This document shows, piece after piece, positions 1-7,212 of a stretch of DNA of 8,737 nucleotides. The first letter of the stretch is position 1. Each line of letters starts with the position of its first letter. Under the pieces are notes generated by a model, which was given only the letters and a program-made list of their open reading frames with translations, searched no databases and had not been told where the DNA came from. The position numbers and the translations under genes are program-made. This DNA is from JBOHWJ01 sp050736615 (GTDB lineage Bacteria > Desulfobacterota > Binatia > Binatales > Binataceae): NCBI GenBank assembly GCA_050736615.1, contig JBOHWL010000022.1:1-8737 (forward strand), read 5' to 3'.

Positions 1-1827
1 AGCGGTGCGCTCATGCGTGCGCACCAATGGAATCGCTTCCTCAAGCACCGCCAACATCCCCAGTCCGAGTAAATCGATCTTGATAATCCCGAGGTCGGCG
101 CAATCCCCCTTGTCCCATTGGAGCACCACCCGGCCCGGCATCGTGGCTGGTTCCAACGGCACGATTTCATCGAGTGGGCCCGCGCCGATCACCATGCCGC
201 CGCTATGCTGACCGAGATGGCGTGGCAATCCTTGCAGCCGCCGCACCAACTCCGTCAGCATTTGGATACGCGGCGCGGCGGGATCGACTCCGCCCTGGTG
301 CAGCAGCGCGATAAATTCATCGCGGCGGTCCTGGAATTCGTATACGTAACTCATCCGCGCGAGACGATCGACCTGGTCGGGCGGAAAACCCAGGACCTTG
401 CCCACTTCGCGCACAGCGCTGCGCGTACGGTAGGTGATGACATTGGCGGTCATGGCGGCGCCGCGTTCTCCATAGCGCCGATAGACGTACTGGATGACTT
501 TCTCGCGCTGCTCACCGCTGGGCAGGTCGATATCGATATCAGGCCACTCGCCGCGTTCTTCCGACAAAAAGCGCTCGAACAACAGTTCCATTTTGACCGC
601 GTCGATCGCGGTGATGCCGAGCGCGTAGCAGACCGCGCTGTTGGCGGCGGAACCGCGCCCTTGCGCCATGATTTGTTGTTCGCGGCAGAAGCGCACGATG
701 TCCGAGACGATAAGGAAATAGCCGGCCAGCTTGAGCTTTTCGATTATCGCAAGTTCATGTTCGAGTTGGCGGCGGGTGCGCTCGTCGGGCGTGCCCCATC
801 GTTCACGCGCGCCCGCGCTGGTCAGCGCGCGCAAATAACTGTCGGGCGTCTCGCCGGGCGGCAGCGGATAGGTCGGAAAACGGTAGCCCAGGTCCTTGAG
901 CGTGAATTCGCAACGATTGGCGATTTCGCGCGTCATCGCGACCGCGGCGGGCCGATCGCGAAATAGCGCGGCCATCGCGGCGGGCGCTTTCAGATGCCGC
1001 TCCTGATTGCTCCACAGTGCGCGCCCCGCCTCTTCCAGCGTGGTCTTGAGCCGAATACAGGCCATCACGTCGAGTAGCGCGCGTTCCATTCCCCGCTCGG
1101 CGCCAGGCCGCATGCGGGAGGAGATTTCGGAAGCCTCGCGCCGTGTATCCCCCGGCTCACTGATCGTGAAACAGATGTCGTTGGTGGCGACCAACGGCAC
1201 GCGGCTTGACTCAGCCAATGCCGCGAGTTTGCGATTGAGGCGTTCTTCCTCCGGGTCGAGATGCCGTTGCAGATCAATAAGAAGATTCTCGCCGAAAATC
1301 GCGCGCAAACGATCACACCAGACGCGCGCGTCCTTGCCCCACATCAGCGTGCGAGCCAATGGACTGAATGGACCGCCGGCCAGGCAAACCATGCCAGCGC
1401 CGAATTGCTCGAGGTCCGCGAGCGTGATGCGGCTTTGGCCCTTGGCCGGATAGAGCGGCGTACCGTCAGGCTTGGCTCCCAGCGGACGCAGCTTGGCTAT
1501 GGTGATCATGCGGCAGAGATTTTTGTAACTTACGCGATTGGGGACCAGCAGATAAAGACGCGATGGCGCGCCGCCTGCCGCGCTCCCGCCTGCCTCGAAG
1601 CTCGCGTCATCCAGAGTGAGTTCCGCGCCGACAATCGCCTTGATACCGGCATTAAGCGCCGCTTGATAAAAGCGTGGCGCACCATAAAGGCCATCACGAT
1701 CGCCGAGGGCCAAGGCGTCGTATCCGAGCGCGGCGGCGTTTTCGGCGAGTTCTTCGGGCGCGCTGGCGCCTTCAAGAAAGCTGAACGCACTGCGCGCGCG
1801 TAGTTCGATGTAAGCAGGTTGGCTCAC
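1..1827 (-). CDS. dnaE2: Error-prone DNA polymerase, DnaE2-type PolIII alpha (3' part outside window)
   Basis: C-family DNA polymerase, expected to act in translesion synthesis and damage-induced mutagenesis. I translated the minus strand by hand: 609 codons are open from a GTG at 1827 to the window edge, so the C-terminal part is missing (the family is usually about 1,000-1,100 residues). The N-terminal PHP domain begins YIELRARSAFSFLEGAS (residues 6-22). The polymerase core shows GRGSAANSAVCY (390-401), the catalytic-Asp motif PDIDIDL (429-435), a GQHSGGMVI motif (539-547) and QWDKGDCADLGIIKIDLLGL (570-589). The FSFLEGAS opening and the QWDKxDCADLG motif point to DnaE2 rather than replicative DnaE1. 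PHP metal ligands look substituted (R10, R12, R44, C219), and there is an apparent insert near residues 221-245. The GTG has only a weak GAG about 9 nt upstream. No imuA or imuB lies immediately upstream. DnaE1 is the less likely alternative. Confidence 0.93.
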   Translation of the reverse strand, partial: MSQPAYIELRARSAFSFLEGASAPEELAENAAALGYDALALGDRDGLYGAPRFYQAALNAGIKAIVGAELTLDDASFEAGGSAAGGAPSRLYLLVPNRVSYKNLCRMITIAKLRPLGAKPDGTPLYPAKGQSRITLADLEQFGAGMVCLAGGPFSPLARTLMWGKDARVWCDRLRAIFGENLLIDLQRHLDPEEERLNRKLAALAESSRVPLVATNDICFTISEPGDTRREASEISSRMRPGAERGMERALLDVMACIRLKTTLEEAGRALWSNQERHLKAPAAMAALFRDRPAAVAMTREIANRCEFTLKDLGYRFPTYPLPPGETPDSYLRALTSAGARERWGTPDERTRRQLEHELAIIEKLKLAGYFLIVSDIVRFCREQQIMAQGRGSAANSAVCYALGITAIDAVKMELLFERFLSEERGEWPDIDIDLPSGEQREKVIQYVYRRYGERGAAMTANVITYRTRSAVREVGKVLGFPPDQVDRLARMSYVYEFQDRRDEFIALLHQGGVDPAAPRIQMLTELVRRLQGLPRHLGQHSGGMVIGAGPLDEIVPLEPATMPGRVVLQWDKGDCADLGIIKIDLLGLGMLAVLEEAIPLVRTHERTA

Positions 1828-1874
1828 AAAAAATGTCTCGGTTTGAAAGTCTGTTGTTCCTCGTAAGTAGCGCG

Positions 1875-1903
1875 AATATATTAGCGAAAAGAAAGCGAAA
1901 CAA
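1875..1903 (-). promoter_or_regulatory. Candidate sigma70 promoter for dnaE2
   Basis: Read on the minus strand, TTGTTT (1903-1898) is followed after 17 nt by TATATT (1880-1875), which matches the -10 consensus at 5 of 6 positions and the -35 at 3 of 6. An overlapping alternative is TTGTTG (1906-1901), 17 nt, TAATAT (1883-1878). The spacer is T-rich in an otherwise GC-rich region. Transcription would start near 1868, giving a leader of about 40 nt before the GTG at 1827. This is a consensus match only. Confidence 0.45.
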
Positions 1904-1921
1904 CAACTCGTACAATTGTTG
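1901..1921. promoter_or_regulatory. Dyad overlapping the dnaE2 -35 region, possible operator
   Basis: Inverted arms CAACAA (1901-1906) and TTGTTG (1916-1921) flank a 9 nt centre. The right half also contains the 8-bp palindrome ACAATTGT. The left arm covers the proposed -35 of the dnaE2 promoter, where a repressor would block RNA polymerase. It does not match the E. coli LexA consensus CTGT-N8-ACAG. The operator role is inferred from symmetry and position only. Confidence 0.3.
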
Positions 1922-1965
1922 GCTCGCGAACCGCCGCGGCTTTGGTTCAGTCCACAGCCTTGCCC

Positions 1966-2006
1966 GTTCGTTCGCGCGACAAAGGTCCGCTCAGAATGTT
2001 CGTTCT
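1966..2006. promoter_or_regulatory. Repeated GTTCGTTC elements with a LexA-like dyad upstream of dnaE2
   Basis: The octamer GTTCGTTC occurs at 1966-1973 and again at 1998-2005, 32 bp apart, about three helical turns. The second copy lies in the imperfect palindrome AGAATGTTCGTTCT (1993-2006). On the minus strand this reads GAAC-GAAC-ATTC, one mismatch from the GAAC-N4-GTTC core of the LexA box of Gram-positives and mycobacteria. dnaE2 is a known SOS gene in several phyla, so a damage-response operator is plausible. However, the site lies 166 bp or more upstream of the start codon and about 90 bp from the best promoter. Confidence 0.3.
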
Positions 2007-2022
2007 AAAATTGCCGAATTGC

Positions 2023-2032
2023 TCACGCGTGA
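2023..2032. repeat. 10-bp perfect palindrome TCACGCGTGA between fabH and dnaE2
   Basis: TCACGCGTGA is self-complementary and lies 21 bp past the fabH stop codon. There is no following T-tract on the minus strand long enough to call an intrinsic terminator. It could be a small stem, a protein site or chance. Confidence 0.25.
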
Positions 2033-2053
2033 AAGCGGCGCGCGTTTTCAACC

Positions 2054-3031
2054 CTACCAGCGCACCAGATTCGCACCCCAGGTCAAGCCGCCGCCGCATG
2101 CGTTAAGCATCACCAGATCATTATCGCGAATACGGCCGGTTTCGATCGCCTCGTCGAGCGCGATTGGCACCGAGGCGGCGGAGGTATTGCCGTATCGATC
2201 GATATTCGTGAAGACTTTCTCGGCGCTCAAACCCAGCCGTTGGGCGACGGCATTAATAATGCGCAGGTTGGCCTGATGCGGCACGATGAGCGCAATATCT
2301 TCGAGATTAACCCCGGCCCGTTCCGCGACTTTGCGCGAAACATCCTCCATACTTTTCACGGCGATCTTGAACAGCTCGGGGCCTTTCATTTTGATCGCGT
2401 CATTGCCGTCGCGCCGGACTTCGGAATCAATCGTGTTGCAGGTGCCGCGATTACGCACTGACAAGAGGTCCCAAAATCCGCCAGAGGAACGCAGTAAACT
2501 GCCGAGCACGCCGCGTGAGTTCGCCTCCGACACCATCACGCACGCGCCGGCGCCGTCGCCGAAGAGCACGGCGGTTGAGCGATCGTTCCAATCAACCATG
2601 GTCGAGAGCGCGTCGGCGCCGACCAGCAGTATTTTCTTCCATTCGCCCGCCCGCATCGACGTATCGGCCACGCTTAATGCGTAGATGAAGCCTGAGCAGG
2701 CGGCGGCCACGTCGAACGCCGGAATGGTGTCGATGCCTAGGCGATGCTGCAACTGGCAGGCGAAGGAGGGGAAGCCATAATCCGAAGAAACGGTGCCGAC
2801 CACGATGGCGTCGAGTTCCGACGGCGCCATTCCGGCGCGCCGCAGCGCGATCCGGCTGGCCTCGGCGGCGATCTCGACCAGCGATTCGTCACTGCGGATG
2901 ACATAACGCTGGCAAATGCCGGTGCGCGTGCGCACCCACTCATCCGAGGTATCCATGCGCCGTTCGAGTTCCTGGTTGGTAATTGGAGTGCGCGGAGTGG
3001 CACGCCCGGTCGCTACGATTCTCGAACCCAT
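2054..3031 (-). CDS. fabH: Beta-ketoacyl-ACP synthase III (FabH)
   Basis: Cytoplasmic condensing enzyme that starts type II fatty acid synthesis by joining acetyl-CoA (or a related acyl-CoA) to malonyl-ACP. The 325 residues match the usual length of about 317-330. The N-terminus GSRIVATGRATP followed by DTSDEWVRTRTGI (27-39) is typical. The catalytic triad is complete: Cys112 in AAACSGF, His252 in PHQAN and Asn282 in GNTSAAS. The glycine-rich end ACGGGLTWGA is present. The frame is open further upstream to 3166, but that part overlaps the end of fabF and is not FabH-like. I therefore start at the ATG at 3031, which has GGA about 8 nt upstream. It follows fabF by 17 bp, so the two are probably one transcript. 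Acyl-CoA preference cannot be read from the sequence. Confidence 0.95.
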   Translation of the reverse strand: MGSRIVATGRATPRTPITNQELERRMDTSDEWVRTRTGICQRYVIRSDESLVEIAAEASRIALRRAGMAPSELDAIVVGTVSSDYGFPSFACQLQHRLGIDTIPAFDVAAACSGFIYALSVADTSMRAGEWKKILLVGADALSTMVDWNDRSTAVLFGDGAGACVMVSEANSRGVLGSLLRSSGGFWDLLSVRNRGTCNTIDSEVRRDGNDAIKMKGPELFKIAVKSMEDVSRKVAERAGVNLEDIALIVPHQANLRIINAVAQRLGLSAEKVFTNIDRYGNTSAASVPIALDEAIETGRIRDNDLVMLNACGGGLTWGANLVRW

Positions 3032-3048
3032 TTTCGCGTCCGTTTCGT

Positions 3049-4299
3049 CTAAGCCGCCGGCCGGAAGGCCAGCGTGGTATTGGTTCCGCCAAAGCCGAAG
3101 GAGTTGTTCAAGGCCAAGCGGATCCGGGCCGGGCGCGCCTGGTTCGGCACGAAGTCGAGATCGCACTCGGGGTCGGGATGTTCGTAATTGATGGTGGGTG
3201 GAATCACCCCGCGGGTAATTGCCAACACGGTAAAGACCGACTCTATCGCGCCAGCCGCGCCCAGCGTGTGTCCAGTCATCGATTTGGTCGAGCTCACCGC
3301 GATTTTGGCGGCTTGATCGCCGAAGACACGTTTGATTGCCTGCGTTTCCGCGATATCGCCTGGAGGCGTCGAGGTGCCATGCGCATTGATGTAGTCAACT
3401 TCGAGCGGATCGAGATCGCCGTCCTCGAGGCACAGCCGCATGCAGCGGCCGGCACCCTCGCCCTCGGGCGACGGTGAGGTGATGTGATAGGCGTCGCCGT
3501 TGGAGGCGTAGCCGACAATCTCGGCGAGGATATTGGCGCCGCGCGCGATCGCTTGCTCGCGTTCCTCCAGGATCAGCGAGGCGGCGCCTTCCGCCATCAC
3601 AAAACCGTCGCGATCGCGTTCAAATGGACGGCTGGCGGCCTCGGGATGATCATTGCGCGTCGAAAGCGCGCGCATCGCGATAAAACCGCCGAGGCCCAGC
3701 GAACACAAGGCCGCCTCTGAGCCGCCGGTTATCGCGGCGTCGAGGTAACCTGAACGGATCATACGATAGGCCTCACCCACCGCCTGACTGCCAGACGCAC
3801 AGGCGCTGGTGGTGGACATATTGGCACCGCGCGCCCCATAGCGAATCGCGATTTGGCCGGGAGCGAGATTGGAAATCAGTTTGGGAATAAAAAACGGCGA
3901 AATCCGTTTAAGCCGGCTATCCAAAAAGATCAGATGGTTTTCCTCGATGGTGCACAAGCCGCCAATCCCCACGCCCACCAGTACACCGACATGATCGGCG
4001 TTGCTTTCATCAACTTTGAGGCCCGACGACCGCATCGCCTGCTCGGCGGCGCTGACCGCGTACTGGATGAAGAGGTCCATCTTTTTGACGTCCTTCTTGT
4101 CAATCCAGTCAAGCGGATTGAAATCGTCGACTTCACCGGCGATCCGCACCGGAAAATCGGCCACATCGAAGCGTGTGATCGGGCCAATGCCCGAACGACC
4201 CGCCATCAACGCGTCCCAGTTCTTTTCGATGCCGGTCCCGAGCGGAGTGACGAGCCCCATACCGGTCACCACCACTCGGCGGTCAAGGTTCCTTCTCAT
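3049..4299 (-). CDS. fabF: Beta-ketoacyl-ACP synthase II (FabF)
   Basis: Elongating condensing enzyme of type II fatty acid synthesis, which adds two carbons from malonyl-ACP to a growing acyl-ACP. The 416 residues match the family length. RRVVVTGMGLVTPLG (7-21) is the classic N-terminus. The Cys-His-His set is present: Cys167 in TSACASGS, His307 in NAHGTSTPPGD and His344 in STKSMTGHTLGAAG, with Lys339 also kept. The C-terminal NNSFGFGGTN loop (398-407) is intact. The ATG at 4299 has a purine-rich GGAAGAG 7 nt upstream. It is the first gene of the fabF-fabH pair and divergent from the gene at 4421. It is separate from acpP, which usually precedes fabF. The related FabB is less likely, because the motifs and length fit FabF. 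Confidence 0.95.
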   Translation of the reverse strand: MRRNLDRRVVVTGMGLVTPLGTGIEKNWDALMAGRSGIGPITRFDVADFPVRIAGEVDDFNPLDWIDKKDVKKMDLFIQYAVSAAEQAMRSSGLKVDESNADHVGVLVGVGIGGLCTIEENHLIFLDSRLKRISPFFIPKLISNLAPGQIAIRYGARGANMSTTSACASGSQAVGEAYRMIRSGYLDAAITGGSEAALCSLGLGGFIAMRALSTRNDHPEAASRPFERDRDGFVMAEGAASLILEEREQAIARGANILAEIVGYASNGDAYHITSPSPEGEGAGRCMRLCLEDGDLDPLEVDYINAHGTSTPPGDIAETQAIKRVFGDQAAKIAVSSTKSMTGHTLGAAGAIESVFTVLAITRGVIPPTINYEHPDPECDLDFVPNQARPARIRLALNNSFGFGGTNTTLAFRPAA

Positions 4300-4420
4300 C
4301 GGAGGTCTCTTCCTTCAGGGCCGTGATGCCCCAACATTTGTAGCAGAAGCGTCAAGCGAAAACAGCGTCCCTCCCGCTCTTTAGCGCGGACGCCGGCCGG
4401 AAGAGCATGGTGCGGAACGG
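4300..4420. other. Divergent intergenic region between fabF and the unknown gene
   Basis: These 121 bp must hold the promoters of both divergent genes. On the minus strand there is a good -35-like TTGACG (4355-4350), but no acceptable -10 at 15-19 nt from it, so no promoter is called. GCTCTT (4376-4381) and AAGAGC (4401-4406) form inverted arms around a GC-rich centre containing CCGGCCGG, immediately before the plus-strand gene. Confidence 0.4.
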
Positions 4421-4837
4421 TTGGAAACAAACTTGATTGAGGCCGCGGTCAAATGGGACAATTCGCAGATGGCGCTTGAGCAGGTAAATTTTGCGTCGTT
4501 TCTCAAGCTCGCCGAGAATTTGAGAGAGTTGGAAATCACCGTGGGTGAACGGGCGCGCCCGGCGGTGGCGAGTGTCCGCGCGCGGCTGCTCGAGGCTTCG
4601 ACCAAGCGGCGCGGCGGCGACTATCCTGGGGCCCTGGCCTTGCTGCGAGACGCTATGGACCGATTGGCCGCGTTAGGAACCGAGCTCGATCCCGGCGAAG
4701 GTGCGCTGATGGCGCTGATTGCCGAGCGCTTCACCAAAGCGTTGAATCTGGGAGATAAGGACGCGGCCAAACAGGTGCTCAAAGTCATGCGTCATCGGGC
4801 GGGGGATCCCAAAGACGAGGACGACGGTGGTTGGTGA
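4421..4837 (+). CDS. Small helical protein of unknown function, TPR-like segment
   Basis: I do not recognise a named family. The 138-residue product is soluble, rich in Ala, Leu, Arg and Glu, and predicted helical throughout, with no signal peptide or membrane segment. Residues 63-85 (RRGGDYPGALALLRDAMDRL and beyond) have the small-residue and Leu spacing of a TPR-like helix pair. A second helix pair may lie at 97-126. The tail is acidic (DPKDEDDGGW). The start is unsure. TTG at 4421 is the first possible codon considered. TTG at 4433 has GGAA about 7 nt upstream. ATG at 4469 gives a 122-residue form beginning MALEQVNFASFLKLAENL. It is divergent from fabF and about 340 bp before tkt. Codon use resembles its neighbours and supports a real gene. 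Confidence 0.65.
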   Translation: METNLIEAAVKWDNSQMALEQVNFASFLKLAENLRELEITVGERARPAVASVRARLLEASTKRRGGDYPGALALLRDAMDRLAALGTELDPGEGALMALIAERFTKALNLGDKDAAKQVLKVMRHRAGDPKDEDDGGW

Positions 4838-4960
4838 TTTCTATCAGGATTTTCAACCGCTGACATGGCGCAATCGGGAGTTTGATCCGCGAGCATGCGC
4901 ATGTTGGCGTAGTTTCGCTGGGGAAACTCCGGATAAACGCATTTGTTATTTTGAACGAAG

Positions 4961-5098
4961 TCCGCCGCCGCTAGCGTAGCCGGAGGCGAAGCGAGCACGG
5001 CAGGCGGAACCGAGCGCATTAGCGAAGCGGAAGGCGCCACGGGAAAAACTTGAAAACACAAGGAGTCTCCGGGATTCCTCGCGGTGCTCGGAATGACA
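4961..5098. repeat. Degenerate dispersed-repeat (MITE-like) element
   Basis: The stretch 5066-5098 contains GATTCCTCGCGGTGCTCGGA followed by ATGACA. Read in reverse it is TGTCATTCCGAGCACCGCGA followed by GGAATC, a motif I know as a common dispersed intergenic repeat in many bacterial genomes. It has short inverted arms ATTCC (5074-5078) and GGAAT (5090-5094). The preceding part (4961-5040) is built of variants of GGCGAAGCGAG and AGCGAAGCGGA, with inverted arms TCCGCC (4961-4966) and GGCGGA (5003-5008). No transposase is present. Copy number in this genome cannot be known from one window, and the boundaries are approximate. Confidence 0.5.
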
Positions 5099-5165
5099 GA
5101 ATGATCCTTGTGCGGAGATTCGCCGGGGGCGCGCCGTGGATCTAGGACCGAAATATCATTCAGTT

Positions 5166-5169
5166 GGAG
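5166..5169 (+). promoter_or_regulatory. Ribosome binding site that sets the tkt start
   Basis: GGAG lies 6 nt before the GTG at 5176. It overlaps the alternative TTG start at 5164, which has no comparable site. This favours GTG 5176 as the translation start. Confidence 0.6.
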
Positions 5170-5175
5170 AACAAG

Positions 5176-7206
5176 GTGGCAACCGCATCTGAAATCAAAG
5201 CAGGGCAATCTGATCTCGATCAGTTGTGTATCAACTCAATTCGCGTGCTCGCGATCGACGCGGTGCAAAAGGCCAATTCCGGCCATCCCGGAATGCCCAT
5301 GGGCATGGCGCCGGTCGCCTATCTGCTCTTCACCCGCTTCATGCGCCACAATCCGAAAAACCCGTCCTGGTACGGCCGCGATCGTTTCGTGCTGTCGGCC
5401 GGCCATGGTTCGATGTTGCTCTACAGTTCGCTTTATTTGACCGGCTACGATTTGCCGCTCGACGAACTCAAGCGCTTTCGCCAACTAGGCAGCAAGACGC
5501 CGGGCCATCCGGAGAACTACTTGACCGCCGGCGTCGAGACCACCACCGGTCCGCTCGGCCAGGGCTTTGGTAACGGCGTGGGGATGGCGATTGCGGCCAA
5601 ACATATGGCGGCTCGTTTCGAGCGTGAGCGCTCGGGCCTGTTTGATCATCACATCTTCGGCATCGTCAGTGACGGCGATCTGATGGAGGGCGTATCGAGC
5701 GAAGCCGCGTCGATTGCCGGTCATCTGGAGCTGGGGAATATCATTTATCTATACGATGACAATCACATTACGATCGATGGCAAAACCGCGATCGCCTTCT
5801 CCGAGGATGTTTGCCGGCGTTTCGACGCCTACGGCTGGCATACGCAGGCCGTCGAGGATGCGAATGATTTGAAAGCGCTGACCCAGGCGATTGAAAACGC
5901 CATTAATGAAGCGGGACGGCCCTCATTGATTCGCGTCCGCAGCCATATCGGATACGGCAGTCCCCATCGGCAGGACACCGCCGAAGCGCATGGCAAAGCG
6001 CTTGGCGCCGACGAGGTCAAGCTCACCAAGAAATTCTACGGCTGGCCGCTCGAGCCTGATTTTTACGTGCCCGACGCCGCTCTGGGCGCGTTTCGAAAGT
6101 GCGTTGAACGAGGGGCCAAGCTGGAAACGGACTGGAATCGCGGCTTCGACATCTATGCCAAGGCCAATCCGCGCGAAGCGGCGGCTTTCAAGTCGATGCT
6201 CGCGGGAGAATTGCCCGAAGGCTGGGACCGGGAGCTGCCGGTCTTCACGCCCAAGGATAATCTGGCCACGCGCGAATCAGCCTCGCACGCCGAGCAGGTG
6301 ATCGCCAATCGAGTCTGGAGTCTGTTCGGCGGCGCGGCGGACTTGAACGAATCGACCTTCACGGACATCAAGGATGGCGGCAGCTTCCAGCGTGGCAGCT
6401 ATAACGGCCGCAATCTCCATTTTGGTATTCGCGAGCATGGCATGTGCGCAATTCTCAATGGCATTGCCCTGCACGGAGGTTTTATCCCGTACGGTTCGAG
6501 CTTTATGGTCTTTACGGACTACTGCCGGCCGTCGATCAGGCTTGCCGCGATCATGGGATTGCACGTCATCTTTGTCTTTACCCACGATTCGATCGGATTG
6601 GGCGAAGACGGACCTACCCATCAGCCGGTTGAACATCTGAGTTCGTTGCGCGCGATTCCTGACTTAACCTTGATTCGGCCCGGTGACGCTAATGAGGCGG
6701 TCGAGGCCTGGCGCGTGGCGGTCGCTTACAAACGCGGGCCGGTGATGTTTGCCTTGTCACGTCAAAAGCTCCCGACCCTGGATCGAGGCACGATGGCACC
6801 AGCCAGCGGACTGGCCAAAGGTGCCTACGTTCTAACCGAGACCGCGGGCAAAACCGCGGAAATCATCCTGATTGCCACTGGTTCTGAATTGCAGCTCGCG
6901 GTCGGGGCCAAGACTGAGCTTGAGCAACGCGGGCATGGGGTGCGTGTCGTCAGCATGCCCAGCTTCGAACTTTTCGAACAGCAGAATCAGACCTATCGCG
7001 ATCAGGTGTTGCCGCCGACGATCAGGCGGCGGCTGGCGATCGAAGCCGGTTCACCCTTGTCATGGTACAAATGGATCGGTCTTGACGGCGACGTGGTTGG
7101 CATGACCAGCTTCGGCGCGTCCGGTCCGTATCAAGACGTGCTCAAGCATTTTGGCTTCACCGTTGAGAACGTGGTCGAGCACGCGCTCAAGCTGCTGGGA
7201 CGCTGA
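5176..7206 (+). CDS. tkt: Transketolase
   Basis: Thiamine-diphosphate enzyme of the non-oxidative pentose phosphate pathway (and Calvin cycle), transferring two-carbon ketol units between sugar phosphates in the cytoplasm. The 676 residues from the GTG start match the usual 660-680. In order: GHPGMPMG (36-43, His37), AGHGSM (75-80, His77), TPGHPE with His111, the ThDP/Mg motif SDGDLMEG (165-172) with Asn196, EAHG (His272), ATRES with Arg366, FGIREHGM with catalytic Glu420, FTHDSIGLGEDGPTHQP (468-484) with His470, and SRQ with Arg529. GGSADL of many homologues is GGAADL here, but the substrate-contacting Ser is kept (Ser393). The C-terminal domain (about 540-676) is complete. TTG at 5164 would add four residues. 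It is followed 172 bp later by pgl on the same strand. Dihydroxyacetone synthase is a remote alternative. Confidence 0.96.
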   Translation: MATASEIKAGQSDLDQLCINSIRVLAIDAVQKANSGHPGMPMGMAPVAYLLFTRFMRHNPKNPSWYGRDRFVLSAGHGSMLLYSSLYLTGYDLPLDELKRFRQLGSKTPGHPENYLTAGVETTTGPLGQGFGNGVGMAIAAKHMAARFERERSGLFDHHIFGIVSDGDLMEGVSSEAASIAGHLELGNIIYLYDDNHITIDGKTAIAFSEDVCRRFDAYGWHTQAVEDANDLKALTQAIENAINEAGRPSLIRVRSHIGYGSPHRQDTAEAHGKALGADEVKLTKKFYGWPLEPDFYVPDAALGAFRKCVERGAKLETDWNRGFDIYAKANPREAAAFKSMLAGELPEGWDRELPVFTPKDNLATRESASHAEQVIANRVWSLFGGAADLNESTFTDIKDGGSFQRGSYNGRNLHFGIREHGMCAILNGIALHGGFIPYGSSFMVFTDYCRPSIRLAAIMGLHVIFVFTHDSIGLGEDGPTHQPVEHLSSLRAIPDLTLIRPGDANEAVEAWRVAVAYKRGPVMFALSRQKLPTLDRGTMAPASGLAKGAYVLTETAGKTAEIILIATGSELQLAVGAKTELEQRGHGVRVVSMPSFELFEQQNQTYRDQVLPPTIRRRLAIEAGSPLSWYKWIGLDGDVVGMTSFGASGPYQDVLKHFGFTVENVVEHALKLLGR

Positions 7207-7212
7207 TCTTTA

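Larger units (their letters stand above)
4838..5175. other. Non-coding region before tkt
   Basis: No credible gene is seen on either strand. An open minus-strand frame here is spurious, because it runs through repeat sequence. The left part holds inverted arms GGAGTTT (4877-4883) and AAACTCC (4924-4930) with a 40 nt loop that contains the perfect palindrome CATGCGCATG (4894-4903). The right part holds the dispersed-repeat element at 4961-5098. I could not assign a tkt promoter. No strong intrinsic terminator follows the gene ending at 4837. Confidence 0.5.

Noticed and set aside
118..966. 282-codon plus-strand ORF
   Set aside because: It lies fully antisense to dnaE2, which has clear polymerase motifs. 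Long antisense frames are expected in GC-rich genes.
1261..1803. 180-codon plus-strand ORF
   Set aside because: It is antisense to the dnaE2 PHP domain and has no recognisable protein features.
3032..3166. N-terminal extension of fabH
   Set aside because: The added 45 residues overlap the fabF 3' end and do not resemble FabH. The ATG at 3031 gives the canonical N-terminus.
4327..4355. TTGACG as -35 of a fabF promoter
   Set aside because: No -10-like hexamer occurs at 15-19 nt spacing; the sequence there is GGGGCA.
4792..5208. 138-codon minus-strand ORF
   Set aside because: It is low-complexity translation through the dispersed repeat, and it overlaps the ends of two better-supported genes.
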